From contig MSJI02000644.1 in NCBI GenBank assembly GCA_001931905.2, positions 1-64,000 on the forward strand: a stretch of DNA of 64,000 nucleotides, written 5' to 3'. Positions within the stretch are counted from its first letter, which is position 1; every line of letters starts with the position of its first letter. Below are positions 10,359 through 21,866 of the stretch, piece after piece. Origin of the DNA: Cladosporium sp. IMV 00045 (taxonomy: Eukaryota; Ascomycota; Dothideomycetes; Cladosporiales; Cladosporiaceae). Both the position numbers and the translations under genes were made by a program. The notes below the pieces were generated by a model. It searched no databases and was not told the DNA's origin. It worked only from the letters and a program-made list of their open reading frames with translations.

Positions 10359-12837
10359 TCAGATCTGCTGGCTCAACCTTTCATCGAAATCCACATTTTC
10401 AAGCAGCGCCTCGTCTATATCCACCATCGCTTCGTTTCGCATGTTTGCCTTTGCATTTGCCACGACATCGTCTCCACTATTTGGCGCAGTTGCCGTTCGG
10501 GCGGCTCCTGCGGCTGTCACTTCGCCCTCTGCCTCCCGCTCCATTGAGATAGCCATCGCGACATTTCCGGAATACTCTATAGCATGATCAGACACCGAAC
10601 AGCCAACGAGGATGGGGGACAGGCCACCCGTGACCACAGTGGTACCAATGTCCGGCATCTCGAGCGCCAGCGCCGCTCCGGGAAGAGGCCGCCCGGCGAG
10701 CGCAAATCGTACCAGAACATTCATGGTTTGCCTTGCGTGATCGTCCAGCGCTCTCCATGCTACGTCAAGCAGGCTAAGCAATATACCGAATTTTCTTGCG
10801 AGCACCTTGGAAACATGGCTGTCAGGAACGCACTGCGGTGGCAGAGCCAGGAAAGCCCCTTCTCCCCCGAAAAGGTCCCGTACTTCTAGCCATGCTCTCC
10901 CCTCCTTCAGCCGGTCGCGCAGCCTGTTCCAATCTTGATACGCTGCTGAGTGGGCGGCCTTGTCTTTAGGTTTCTCTTCGGGTTTCTCAACTGCAGAGTG
11001 ACCGGGGAAGATAGCGCGGAAAAGCTTGAGGTTGGCGTCTCTGGCCTTGTTCCCTCCCACACTCTTTGGCACGAGGCTCTCGCGGCACGGCGCCAGAGCG
11101 GCCAAGTTGGCACGTTTGGTAATGATGACAAGCGTTTCATTTTTTCTGAGGGCGTCTATGCGCCGATAGAGGGTGGAAACGTGTGCGAGGTATCTAGATT
11201 GCGGCTCCAGAGCGTTGTTTTTAACTTGACTCCGAACATCGAGATCAGGAGTAGTGAGGTCGAATCCTGAGATCGGGGCCTTGCTGCCTCGCTTTCCGTC
11301 TAAACGTGCGTTGGTCACAAAGTACCGGAGCTCTTCGATGCTTTCTTCGCTGCCGAGAGACAACGCTGTGCGTACCAATTTTTTCTGATCTACTTCACCG
11401 AGCGAAGTGAAGGTGACGTCTCGTTGTGCGGCATCCCAGACGGCACGTTCAGTGTCTTCTAATCCGGGCATCACACTGGTCTGGCGAACAACCTTGATAG
11501 TCGACCCGGGAGAAGGGGTAGAAGACATGGGCGACGGTGTTCGTGGTCGCGAAGGTGTCTCCAGACCTCGTTCGAATGAGTCTCCCATGGCTGCGTCATC
11601 CTCATTCTCCCCTCGTTCGCTCTTACTGCGCTTTTTTGGTCGTTCTTCCAGGAGTGAGTTGTCCATGGCTTCGTCTCCTTCGCACGCTCGCTTCCTTCTT
11701 TCTTCAGCACCTCCGTTCTCATCTCGAGCCATTCTTTCTTCTTCGTCGTTTTCGCCTTCCACATCTCCCGTTTCCCAACTCCTCCAAGTTCCATCGCGTT
11801 TGTTTGTTGTCGCTCGTTGCCCCATGGCATTCTCGACTCCTTGGACTTGGTCCTGATGTCCCTGTTCCTCCCCCACTTTCCCGTCACCTCCATGCTCTTC
11901 CTCTTCGCCATCAATGACTGCACAATCTTTCCCTCTTGTTTCACTATGAGGCTCTGTCTCGTCACCCGTATTCTCTTCTCCTTCTCTTTCGCCCTCTCTT
12001 ACTGCTTCCTGCTGTGCTTCTGCTTCCTGCTGTCCTTCACCTCCGCCCTCTCTTCCTGCATCTTGCTGTCCTTCGGCTTCCTGGTCCTCCTTTCCTCCCA
12101 TATCTTCTGCCAGATCTTCTTCGCCCTCGTGTTCTTGATTCTCCCTCTTAGCTGCCTCCTCCGCCTCAGCTTCTTCTGATGATTCGTTGTGTCCATCGTC
12201 ATCCTGCTCTTTCTGTGTCATGCTCGTTCTCGTCATTTACCACTGCCTCCTCCTCATCCTCCTCCGCCTCCCCTTCTAATTCGTTAAGATCCTCCTCGAT
12301 GACCTCTCCTGCATCGTCCTCTCCTGCATCATCCTTTTCCTCCTCCTCTTGGGTGTCACTCGCGTCTTCTGACTCATCCTGACCCTCTTGTACTTGTTGC
12401 TCAGTCACCTTTCCTTCGCCTCGCGCTAGAGGTCTCTGCTCTTTCTGTCTCACAGCCTTCCCAATCATGAGCTGTGCTTTCACCCTGTGCTTAGACGTTG
12501 GGCCGCCTTTGACCGCATGGGAGGCTTTGGCTTTGTCGGTGGCTTTGGCATTGGCTTTGTGCGCATTTTTCGAATTGCGTGGAATCCAATTGGTTGCGTC
12601 CGGGGAGCCCACAATCCACAGTGTTCGTTTCGAGTCGCCGACTGGGAATAGCTTCACAAGGATGCCCGCACCCGTGATATCCTCCGCAAGTTGCTTGACG
12701 TCTGAAAGCCGGCGCTTAGAGCGCTCGAGGACTTCTGGCATGTCATCTCTGGTTGCGGGATGCAGCGATGTGAGGGACAAGGTGCTCGGAGCAAAACGAG
12801 CCCTTCGAGGGGGCTGAGTAAGTGGAGGTTGTCCCAT
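10359..12837 (-). pseudogene. family X protein, copy 1 (longest; one frameshift)
   Basis: Two overlapping minus-strand frames make one protein of about 830 aa. The N-terminal frame starts at ATG 12837 (MGQPPLTQPPRRARFAP) and ends at 12199; the C-terminal frame enters at or before 12236 and ends at 10359. The switch in GACACAGAAAGAGCAGGATGA is one nucleotide; the nearby GT...AG pair would give an implausible 28-nt intron. The N-terminal 130 aa are mixed and globular-looking, followed by a long E/D/G/Q-rich low-complexity segment. A basic RPKKRSKSE nuclear-localisation-like motif comes next, then a conserved region of about 400 aa (AVWDAAQRD, LSLGSEESIEELRYFV, LRDRLKEGR-WL-VRDLFGG, ALPPQC). Related copies lie at 32.25-33.99, 34.92-35.57 and 19.87-20.22 kb. 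No known family is recognised. The acidic tract plus NLS suggest a nuclear protein; a transposon-encoded or subtelomeric gene is possible. Confidence 0.6.
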
Positions 12838-13880
12838 TGCGCTGCCTTGGTGGAAGGGCCACGTGACAGGAAGGCGGCCAGGTATGATCAAGAGCGCCGT
12901 GCGAAGTGAGTTTGCAAGCAGACAGCCAAGCAGGCAGCCATCGCCGTAGGCGAATTCGTCACCCGGCGGGAGTGAAGCGACTAGGGCTCACGGCGTGCCA
13001 GTCTGCTGGGCCCATATGCTGTGACTCAGTCCGTCCACGAACCCACACATAGGTCCTGCTATGAGAAACCAGGCATTCGTCACTGCCGTACTTCTCACGC
13101 GTCATTTGTGTATGTCCTTATCTTATCTCTCCCCTATTATATGCGGACTGATTTTTCCGCCAGCGTCGGCTGGACAGGCTTGCTTTCTGGTGTTCGATGC
13201 GCGCAGGTCAGAGTGCGCTGTGTCGGTGGGACAGATGGGCGACAGTCCGAACGATCATTCCGAAAGGCTTCGCTTGGATAGAAATCTTTGAGTAATGGCA
13301 CCTAGCTAGACTGTCGTGTCCCTCGTCGTGTTTCAGGGTGTGGTGTAGGGTTCATCAGCTTCGCTGCGAGCGCGGCTACTCACATTTTGTCATCGTGTGA
13401 CGACATTCGCTCTCCGACCAGTACCTTTTGTTTCACATATGCCGTGCGATGATGGCCTCATAATTCATGACGTTGTCGAATAAAATCCTTCCTGATGAAG
13501 ACGGGCTACGCGTTGGACGTATTTTGGTTTGCTTGTGGCCCCGCTTGAGCTTAATTTCGGGCCAACACCGCTGATCTGAACCATGATGAGTAAGACTTTC
13601 TGACCTGCTGCGATATTAACGACGTTGGACAACTTCGGGAACGTTTGCAACGATTAGGAATTGCTGGCAAGCTAGCGCGCTCAGGCATATCTGTATAAAC
13701 AGACGAACCTCGGATGCTTTCTCCACAAGCAAGCAAGCGGGCAGGCGGACGCTTGCCAAGGAGGTACGATCTCATCATGCGGCCGGGGTAAAGCTACTAG
13801 ATTCTCGCATGGTCGTAATATCGTTCATCCAAATGTTTGTCTATGGCGGATCGTATCGCAGCGAGTCAAAAGCACGTTAC
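12838..13880. other. gene-free stretch
   Basis: Upstream of family X copy 1. Short ORFs only, with nothing recognisable. Confidence 0.4.
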
Positions 13881-14180
13881 CTATGGTTAGCTGAAGCTGA
13901 AGCTCTGGGTCAGCATTAGCTTCGGCGGACTTCTGGGGGGAGCGCGGTCCCCTGTCGCCTGCCGCTTCCCGCAACTCGCCGTCCAGCTTTCGGGAAGATT
14001 CTGGATACAACATGATAAGCCTGCGCGCACCGCACGCGAGCAACCAACACCGCCCCATCGCCGCTGGCGCAGTCGCCAATGCCGGCTCGGACTTTGAAGA
14101 TGTGCAAGAGTGGGGAAGACGCGCACAAGTGACACAAGAGCACGACAAGATTACAACTCTGGCAAGAACACCAGACACAG
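13880..14180 (+). repeat. dispersed repeat A, copy 3
   Basis: Diverged copy with the blocks CAACTCGCCGTCCAGC, ATGCCGGCTCGGACTT and AAGATGTGCAAGAGT, in the same order as repeat A at 4.6-4.75 kb. Confidence 0.5.
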
Positions 14181-14477
14181 GTCTCCGTCGGCTACGCGGC
14201 TCCTTACAGGAGAGCCAGGGAGACGATCGCGTAAGTGTGACAGAGGGCGCTCATGTCCGCCTCCGACAAGGCATCAATGACGGGAACAAGGCCCCAATCG
14301 AGTTTCATCACGGTACGATCTAGAACTAGTTCTAATCTAAGTTAGTTCTAAGCCGGTCGCACAAACAGCAGGCAGCTTCCTCGCGTTACAGGCTCTCTCC
14401 AAAGCAAATGTCAGTTTAATGAAGCGACAAATCAAAATTATTGTCGCCAGGTAAGTTGTAAAACAAATGCCGGATGA

Positions 14478-14600
14478 GGAGCATTCACCTTCAAGTTGCA
14501 CCTGGTATTAGTAGCTGCAGTGAAACCAAGATGCTCTACACGACAGCCAGAAACGCGACGGTGCACACGGTAGCCTTGCACGAAGTCATCAGTTCAGACC
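14478..14600 (+). repeat. dispersed repeat A, 5' part only
   Basis: The blocks GAGCATTCACCTTCAAGT, AGTAGCTGCAGTGAAACCA and ACACGACAGCCAGAAACGCG match the outer (5') end of repeat A copy 1. The inner part is absent here. Confidence 0.45.
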
Positions 14601-15250
14601 ACTCCTTCCATCGATACCATTCAAAATGGTCGCCCAGGGCTTCGATGAAATTACAGTAGAAGTTAGGTCCCAATATGTCATCAGCCCCGTACCTGCCCGC
14701 ACCTTCGCGCAGTCTCGTGCACAGTAGTTCAAGGTACCGTTTTCGACATTTGAGCAATCTGTCATCACATCCAGTCTCTGAATTTCGGAGCGAGAGCCCT
14801 TGTATTCAGACTCAGGTAATAGCTCGCTAGCGGACTAAATTTCCGACGGAAGGCATGAGAGCCTGCTAGGTTGTCCGTAATCAGCCCGAAACCTCGACCA
14901 CTCCTTCGACACGTACAGTACGACTATCTACGCATCGTAGAGCGTAGCCGCGGAGCTTAGCGTTGCGATTGATTAAGTTCGTAGATGTCAGTGTCTTAAA
15001 CATGTAACGGCCCGCTCTATCGTTGGACCACGCGTGGGGTGTGCACGGACAAAGTTGGTCGCAATCACGTAGGTCAAACCATGCCGTGCAAATTGCAAAT
15101 TGCGTCAGTTTCTAACTACGGCTGAGCCATGCCTTGGACTAACCGAGGCACAAAAGTCAAGGCTCTTAGACGACCAACAACTGGCATGCACACTCTTCTG
15201 CTGTTTTCCGCAAAAACACTGACATAGATGAACGCAGCCACTAGCACAAG
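14601..15250. other. gene-free stretch
   Basis: No ORF with domain-like content and no strong repeat seen. Confidence 0.4.
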
Positions 15251-16486
15251 ATGAGTATTATGGAAACAGCGGCACGAGAAAAACGATCGGGTGAGAAGAT
15301 TTGCAGTCTTGACGATGCGTGTGATTTGACTGAAATAAACTCAATAGGCGAGCCGCTCGAGAGCGCAACCAAAGCTCGAAAAAGCGTCACAAAACAACAC
15401 ATGGGCACACCTACCTCAGAGAAGCGTGGCATTCCAGGAGACAGTCCTTTCACAAATTCTCCATCCGTATCAGCCTCTCCTAAAAACGGCTTACCACCGA
15501 CATATCTTGACACGATCTGCGAGATCATTGGGAAATGACCCGGACTCGACAAATGGGCCGTTATGCGCGAAGGCGAAAAAATGCGCGAGATGCGATATCA
15601 AGGGAAGAGCGAAGAAATAGTCAAGTCAGGCTTCCAAAACATCTTCAGTACTCAGTCGAAGAAGGAAAGCCCAAGGATTCAGGGGTGGAATTTTGGCCTG
15701 ACAGACGCTGAAGGAAGGGTTGTATCAGGGAAAACGGTCTGCCGGTGGCTCTTAGCAGGTGTAGATCCAAAGAGCGTTCAATTGTGGGAAGCCCCTTCGA
15801 TCGCGCTTGCACCTGAGAACAACGACCGAGCGACAGCTAGTGACTTGCGACATAACAACAACATAACGATCAAGGGACCTGAAAGCTCGATGTACGTTCG
15901 GCAAACAGCAGGGACTGATGAAGGGGGACTTATCACTGAAGGACCGGCGATAGATGGGACAAGAGAAATACCTGGTTTTACCAAAGGTGTTCAGCGTCCT
16001 AGCATTCTGCAAGACACAACCCCGTGCGCCAATACCCACAACCAGGAACTATCATTGCAACAAACCGACGGTGCTGAGTCCAGTAGAGATCGGTATGCTT
16101 CTCCAAGGGAGCCAGTGGTCCGGAGTGAGAGTGCGGAAAAGGACGCTTACGACGAGTGGTCTGAGAGAGCGCAAGGCGATTACTGGGGCTTCCAAGTTCG
16201 CCTGAAGAAAAAAACGCTTCTGAAGCTCCGCGGTGCGGAGGAAAGTTTGAAACAGTTGTCATGCAAATCCTCTGAACTTAAGATTTCTAGAGACAAGGAC
16301 ACGGTTCAGCTGATTGAATTAGAGAAAAAAATACAAGCTCTTCGCGAAAGGATACGTCAAGGGGAAACGGAGAGTGAATGGGTTCATCAGAAAGAATCTG
16401 TTGCATCGGAAGCGGTCAGCGATTTAAGGGAGCAGATACGTGATGTTGACGAGAAGTTACATCGATATTGGGCAGAAGACGATTAA
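15251..16486 (+). pseudogene. unknown coiled-coil protein with one in-frame TGA
   Basis: One frame runs 412 codons from ATG 15251 (MSIMETAAREK) to TAA 16486 with a single stop, TGA at 15536-15538. The sequence on both sides reads as ordinary protein (TICEIIGK-stop-PGLDKWAVMREGEK). The N-terminal 95 aa are polar and Ser/Pro-rich, the middle is low in structure, and the C-terminal 110 aa are strongly heptad-like (LKKKTLLKLRGAEESLKQL, LIELEKKIQALRERIRQGE), suggesting a coiled coil. No family is recognised. The stop could be a nonsense mutation or an error. Alternatively the downstream ATG at 15563 starts a separate 307-aa protein. Confidence 0.55.
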
Positions 16487-17147
16487 ATAATAACACCTTG
16501 TGCTTGGCGTTGACTTGCTGTTCATCGCATCATTGAAGTTCTGATAGAGTATTTGCAAAAACCCTTACAAACGAACAGTCTTCGGTGATCTTTACGATCA
16601 CCGCAGGCTACCCCAGGAAAACTATTCCAACTACAGCCACTTCTGTATGTTAGTTCTCACGCTACCTATCTAGCTGTTCACAGACGACTGATGGACCATA
16701 TCCTTTGATCGATCCGTTCATGCCGCCTTCCCTCAATCTTCAATGTATTTTCACCCGATTCCAGTTTGCGGATGGCGACAGTCTCTGCCTTGTATGCCTA
16801 TTCTTAGCTCGCCATTTACCCATCCTCTTATAGCTAATGATGTGGATCTAGCTAGATACCAGACGCATGGCGAGGAGCCGTGATGAGTCTTCGCAGCAAA
16901 TTCAAATTGTCGTTTACGGTCTCATACGCCGCGATCTATAAGCATTGATGCTATCGGGTAGCGATGCACGTCCCATCGAGCGTGAATTCGCACGGCACGG
17001 GGCGGGGCGGCGGGGAGACGCGAAGCGAACTTGGCAGGGGGTGACGACACCCTTCTTGTGTTTTAGTGCGTGCAAAGATTCAGCTTTCTGCGGAATATCC
17101 TGTAAACAAAGATGTGGTTTTATCTCAGACCAAAACTCGCAGGACCG
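16487..17147. other. gene-free stretch, promoter of metallophosphoesterase
   Basis: Contains one perfect 8-bp hairpin (CGGTGATC-TTTAC-GATCACCG, 16583-16603) just past the preceding ORF, possibly a 3'-end structure. A GC-rich block (GGCACGGGGCGGGGCGGCGG) lies at 16.99-17.02 kb, about 130 bp before the next start. Confidence 0.4.
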
Positions 17148-17936
17148 ATGGCTCGCACCAGGATTCAGTACATGTCCGACCTCCATCTCGAGCGCAAGAA
17201 TTACCAAGTGTCGATCAATCCCGCAGCGTCAATTCTCCTCCTCGTCGGCGACATCGGCCGCTTTTGCGACTCTGAAGAATATCGCCACTTCATAAAAGAT
17301 TGCTGCGCAAAGTTTGAAAAGGTTCTCCTCGTTGGTGGTAATCATGAATACTACGGCACATCTCACGCAAAAGGGCTGGAGCTGATCGAAGACATCGCAA
17401 CTGATCCTGCCACCTGTGGCAAGTTGCTCTATCTCGATCGGGCAACATATGACGTTCCGAACTCGAACGCAACTATTGCGGGGTGCACGCTCTACTCGCA
17501 CATCGGGCAAGACAGATCAAGGCTTACCAACGACTTCAAACGCATCCAAGAATGGACAGTGGACCAGCACAACGCTCTGCATGCGAGGGATCTGGATTGG
17601 CTCAAAAGAAAACTCTCCTCCGTCGGAAGGGAACGGCGGATCATCGTTGCGACGCATTATGCTCCGACTTTCGAAGGCACCTGTCACCCTACGCATCATG
17701 GAAGCAACCTCAACCAATGTTTTGCGAGCAATGCCCTCAAGGAGTTACAAAATTGTCCTGAAGCGAACAACGTTACGCACTGGATATATGGCCACACTCA
17801 TTGGAACACAAAATTCCGTCGCGGCAAGACGTTGCTAATTAGCAACCAGCTTTGCAATGACTCTGAGAAACTCAATTGGCGGCAGAAGATGTTCCTGTAC
17901 AGGCGCTTCAATATGAGCGCAACAATCCAAGTCTAA
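17148..17936 (+). CDS. calcineurin-like metallophosphoesterase
   Basis: A single exon of 262 aa from ATG 17148 (MARTRIQYMSDLHLE). An in-frame ATG at 17112 would add 12 residues; the internal start places the first motif near the N-terminus as usual. All metal-binding blocks of the superfamily are in order: SDLHLE (D-x-H), GDIG, GNHEYY, THYAPT and GHTHWN. This predicts a two-metal-centre phosphoesterase. The substrate cannot be deduced; the architecture is that of the small fungal Ser/Thr-phosphatase-like proteins with no extra domain, signal peptide or membrane segment. There are no frame lesions, making it one of the few intact genes in the left half. Confidence 0.9.
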   Translation: MARTRIQYMSDLHLERKNYQVSINPAASILLLVGDIGRFCDSEEYRHFIKDCCAKFEKVLLVGGNHEYYGTSHAKGLELIEDIATDPATCGKLLYLDRATYDVPNSNATIAGCTLYSHIGQDRSRLTNDFKRIQEWTVDQHNALHARDLDWLKRKLSSVGRERRIIVATHYAPTFEGTCHPTHHGSNLNQCFASNALKELQNCPEANNVTHWIYGHTHWNTKFRRGKTLLISNQLCNDSEKLNWRQKMFLYRRFNMSATIQV

Positions 17937-17968
17937 TTTGCCATGCAACGATGGTTCACGCCTGCGCT

Positions 17969-18719
17969 CTATTCCACTGCCGGCAGACCGAAAAGAAGCC
18001 CGTTCTGTACTTGATTTTGCTCGATTGCTGAAGGTTGAGCGGCATCGACGTCACGAGCTGTCGCCTTGGAAGCCTCTAGGCCATCGGCGCCGACGATCGA
18101 ATCTAATGTTCGTTCAAGATGCGGATGGCGCTTGACGACTCTGCCTATCATGTGTCTGCTGAGCTCCTTGCTGCGGCTCCGTAGTTCTGAAGAGAAATGC
18201 GTGGCAAGCCATGTCAGGTCCGCGACATCAGAATATTTGTTCCTAACTGAGGTGGCGTAGAGCTTGCCTTTGAAGATGATGACTGGGTCAAGGATTTGCG
18301 TTGTCGACTTTCCAGTTTTCCTCCCTTTCACTTCCATTCTTATGGTGGTCATATTCATCATCGAGGCTATATCAGTCAGCATCCAGTTTCTCTGCATTGT
18401 TAAGCGACGGCTTACTGGGGAAGAACTCCACCAAAACATTGCGGTCACCCCAAAGGAACGTTGCAATGTCCTGTCGCTTATTCCCCATGGACTTGAATCC
18501 ATCGCTCTCACTCAGATTACTGACAAGCCATTCTTTCGTGCAATTCACCGCACAGTCGATGTCTTTACTTTCTCGTGGCCCTCCAAGCGTAGCAATAGCG
18601 TAGCCTCCAAATATTCCGAATGGTATTCCAAGCCTGTCCATCGCTCTACCGATGGCAATTGCGACGTCGCTCAGGTCTTCCGAAGTGGGCATCGTGTTGT
18701 GGGAATCGAGAAAAGCCAC
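17969..18719 (-). pseudogene. nucleotidyltransferase-like protein, one frameshift
   Basis: The N-terminal frame starts at ATG 18719 (MAFLDSHNTMPTSED) and contains FGIFGGYAIATLGGPRESKDID, the GG-x-A...D-x-D core of a minimal nucleotidyltransferase fold. It shifts near 18410 after NVLVEFFP. The second frame carries the rest (LTDIASMMNMTTIRMEV, TQILDPVIIFKGKL, DLTWLATHF) and ends at 17969. The order matches fungal nucleotidyltransferase-like proteins of unknown substrate. The only available GT...AG pair spans about 24 nt, so a 1-nt indel is more likely than an intron. A related gene lies divergently at 18892. Confidence 0.7.
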
Positions 18720-18891
18720 CGGATTATGGGAATCACTCGGTTACAGCGTGATTGAAGGTTGCCTAATAGTTGAGATACCCCGCTTCCTTGGCGGCTACAC
18801 GGCGCTTGAAGAGGCGCCGCAGTGCTGCTACTCGTGTCAACTTCTCTGACTCTACAATGACCTCGCGCCTCGCTTGATCAGATCTGATTCG
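18720..18891. promoter_or_regulatory. short bidirectional promoter region
   Basis: 172 bp separate the start codons of two divergently read nucleotidyltransferase-like genes, so both must be driven from here if expressed. No specific site was identified. Confidence 0.4.
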
Positions 18892-19631
18892 ATGTCGATG
18901 GAGTTCACACTGGAGCAGACGGTACTCCTCCAATCTATCGTTGAAAATTCTGGGATTTCGTCGATGTTCACGGGTGATATTGCTCTGATATACCACGGAG
19001 TAGACGTCGCTCTACACGTATGTTGTTTTGAGGGCAAAGCTATCAAATCATTGGCTGACTGTGAAAGGATGTTGAATTATGTGTACCAGGTACCAGATTC
19101 GAACAAGTGAAGGAGATTATCGCTTCGCGAGAGGAATTCGTCAATTGCCCGGACATTGTCACACCAGATTTCTATCACCCATACAAGCGAGGCGCTTATC
19201 GATTCAAATTCGCCCAAATAAACGAAGGCGTACACCTCCACGTGGTCTCGGATGCTATGTTGCCGCTGGATCTTTCGTCACCTTCTACTTCTGCATCTAC
19301 GGTCCTGGAAACATTGGGTGAATGGTCCCACAATCTAGATGAGAGCGTCGCTGGAACGCTCAGGTTTCCCACCCTAGCAAGCTTCATCAAAGCGTGGCTG
19401 GCTCTCGCTTCTCGCCAGCAGACTGTTGGTACAGCTGATCAACTCGTGTTCCTGATGGAGGCAGAACGTTTGATCGACGCCAACAGGCAGGTCGACCTTG
19501 CATGGTGTAGAGCCCACATACACCACAAAGGAAGTTTGTTACTCGCGGAGGGCTTGCTGCGAGACCAAATAATGAGGCTCAGTCAAAGTGCGTGGCACAA
19601 AACGTGCTCAAAGGCACGATCAGGATCGTGA
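18892..19631 (+). pseudogene. second nucleotidyltransferase-like protein, one frameshift
   Basis: ATG 18892 (MSMEFTLEQTVLLQ) opens a frame with SSMFTGDIALIYHGVDVALH, resembling the GD-x-AL-x-YHGV-x-V core of fungal nucleotidyltransferase-like proteins. The frame stops at 19110. A frame offset near 19083-19100 leads to RFEQVKEI...KRGAYRFKFAQINEGVHL, then helices to the end at 19631 (GLLRDQIMRLSQSAWHK). The break coincides with a GTACCAG-GTACCAG tandem repeat (19083-19096). The function is unknown; it is probably a paralogue of the divergent neighbour. Confidence 0.6.
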
Positions 19632-19859
19632 TGACGACTTGCAAATAGTGCAAGCTCGAGACTACATATCCGCTCATCTGTCAGGCTTTGAACAGCTGTA
19701 CGGTCGACTATGTATGCCATTTGAACAATCCAACTCGGCCCGGAAATGGTGAAGGGCAGTGACATCTTAAATATTAAGAAGCTAATCTTGAGAGAAGACT
19801 TTACCATGATGAGTTTGAAGAACCAAGTCTCAAAAATTGGGACAGTCTATTTAATATCT

Positions 19860-20225
19860 AGCATCACGTGAGGCGACCAGCAATCCAGCATCCAGAAGCA
19901 ATGCATATGTCAACGTGCTGTTCCACATCCTTTGCATTCGGGACCATTGCGCGAAATGTGACACAGCTCCTACGAGAGACTGTTGTTGCAGTCATCAAAG
20001 TCAGCCGCTCGAATGAAGGAGGCGAGATTCAAGGCGAGAGACTGATCACGCCATATTAAGATTATTGAACTACCCAGCCCTCACCTCCCCCACCCATTCT
20101 TTGACCTGCACTCGATATGCTACCGACAAACTACTCCTACTCGTACGAACGGGACTATGAGGCTGTCGCCTCCTCCCCTTTGCGATACTCTCACCATGCA
20201 GCAGAATGACACCATCGTACAGCCT
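19860..20225 (-). pseudogene. family X, copy 4 (3' end fragment)
   Basis: Minus-strand sequence matches the last coding part and the 3' flank of family X copy 3 (34.92-35.3 kb). Shared blocks on the plus strand are CTAGCATCACGTGAGGCGAC, CGTGCTGTTCC, TTGCGCGAAATGTGACA and CCCTCACCTCCCCCA. The element terminus CTAGCATCACGTGA at 19860 is shared with the 34.5 and 34.93 kb sites. Coding capacity is lost. Confidence 0.65.
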
Positions 20226-20333
20226 CGCTGCACGCTCACCTATGCAAAGACACGTCACGGGGTGTGACCTACTTTCTAGCGCCCATCAGTTCGTAAGTTG
20301 TCGAAACTTCATAATACCTCTCTACCGACCACC

Positions 20334-21112
20334 ATGCCTAAAGATCCTCGCTCCCCTATATCTGATCGGAGAAGGTATGGTTCTATTGATACGCAGTCCC
20401 ACCTAGACTAACACCCGACCAGCTTCGAGGGTGCTATCACCACACTCGCTGTGGGAGAGGAAGGAGTGGAATACAAAGTGCACGAGACATTGCTTTCCGA
20501 GCGCTCCGAGTTCTTCACTTCTGCTTCTAGGGAAGAATGGAAAGAAGGCCAAGAGCATCGTGTACCATATACAGCGGTAGAATTCTCAGCGGTAGAACTC
20601 TGGGCGGCAAGATACCGGTTGAAGAAGAGACAGACGAACAAGAGTGCAAGAACGGGTCCCAATTTGACCTCCTGATCGGCGGTTTCGTCTTTGGCGAAAA
20701 AATACAGGACGGTGGCTTCAAGGACGCTGTTGTCGACGCTCTTATCCATACTGTCAGAACACCTGACGAGAAGGGTGTGCGCTGGTACCCTATCAAGAAT
20801 TGGGTGGGCCAGGCATACGTGGGAGCACCTGAGGGCTCACCGATCCGCAGGCTATTGGTGGACATGTATAAGTATCACGGCAGAGACGATTGGCTGGACG
20901 ACCAGAAGAATGTCGAGTTCTTAGCCGAACTCGCTGGGGATCTACTCATGGACAGGAGAAAGAAACAACAAGAGTATCAAGATCCTACCAATCCAGAAGT
21001 GAGCGGCTGCCAATATCACCACCACGGCAAAGAAGACGCGTGTTACGGCGACAAGATCCCAGAGCACGTGTCGGGAGGAGGCGGTACGGTGGCTGGCGGG
21101 TTCCGGTTCTGA
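20334..21112 (+). pseudogene. BTB/POZ domain protein, probably frameshifted
   Basis: Exon 1 is 20334-20374 (MPKDPRSPISDRR). A 48-nt intron (GTATGG...CTAAC...CCAG, 20375-20422) follows, and exon 2 starts FEGAITTLAVG. The BTB core is clear: VGEEGVEYKVHETLLSERS-EFF, then ASREEW-KEGQEHRV, matching fungal BTB proteins that bind Cul3-type ligases. That frame ends at 20675. A second frame from about 20570 carries LGGKIPVEEE, then DLLIGGFVFGEKIQD-GFKDAVVDALI, the usual post-BTB helices, ending at 21112. An imperfect 15-bp tandem repeat (cagcggtagaa, 20571-20600) sits at the switch. It is either a frameshifted gene or one with an unrecognised splice. Confidence 0.65.
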
Positions 21113-21375
21113 TTTTGCTACAATAGTTACCGCAGGGCGTTTAATCTACCTCGGGTGATCCCTCGAATCTTTTAAAGACTTGGTCGAATGGTCGCTTCTT
21201 GTGCCGTACTATTCCTGCCCTTCAGATAGAACAAGCGCTCGCGCTGCCACCCGCACAGCCTGTATGGCTTTCACTCCTCCGAAATCACAACTCTTCGGCT
21301 AACCAATCGAAAAAATCCTCTACGTTTGCGAACTCTCTTCCGAATTCTTCTTCCATTCACTTCCCGCCTCCGATG

Positions 21376-21866
21376 CTATTGAAGATGCCGTAGCATATCG
21401 GCAGCACCACGTCGCCGTCTTCGCAGCTCCAACTTTTCTTCCCTCTCGTGCCCTCGGCTGCTCGCTGGCATATCACTTGTGGATTCAGGCACCAGTAGCA
21501 ACTCGTGAATCGTTTGAGCTATTGTCTGCCTCGCCCTTGCTGCCGTTGTCGTGCTTTGCTGCGCTCTTGGAATACATCGTGTCGCCGTAAGCATAACGAG
21601 AAATTATGGTCCCACTGTTCTTCCATCGTTCGGCAGAGCAGACACGTCCCGCGCACCGCTGCCAGACCTGGGCGATATCGCGCCAACTCCGAGTGAGCTC
21701 TCAGCTGCTCTTTCTGGATTAGCTCGAGGCTGGTGTGAGCCATATCTTCCCTTGCCATCTCCCGAGGCTGGATGAGTTCGCCGTGGCTTGTTTTGCATAC
21801 CTTACACGGAGCGTCTTCTGCCATACACCATCTCCGGTGTTGCGGTAGGTCTAGCTCCTCAGTCAA
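21376..21866 (-). pseudogene. OrsD/RecQ-type helicase element, C-terminal fragment (locus B)
   Basis: The frame 21866-21519 contains a cysteine-rich block (CMAEDAPCKVC, then RGTCLLCRTMEEQWDHNFSLCLRRHDVF) like the region after the helicase domain in fungal telomere-linked RecQ-like proteins. A shifted frame continues to 21376. Assignment is from motif spacing only. The matching N-terminal fragment lies about 0.75 kb upstream on the same strand, so the helicase core has been deleted. Confidence 0.5.

Noticed and set aside
11407..12382. Several long plus-strand ORFs rich in Ser/Leu/Phe
   Set aside because: They are antisense to the E/K/D-rich tract of family X copy 1; low-complexity purine-rich coding strands give open antisense frames.
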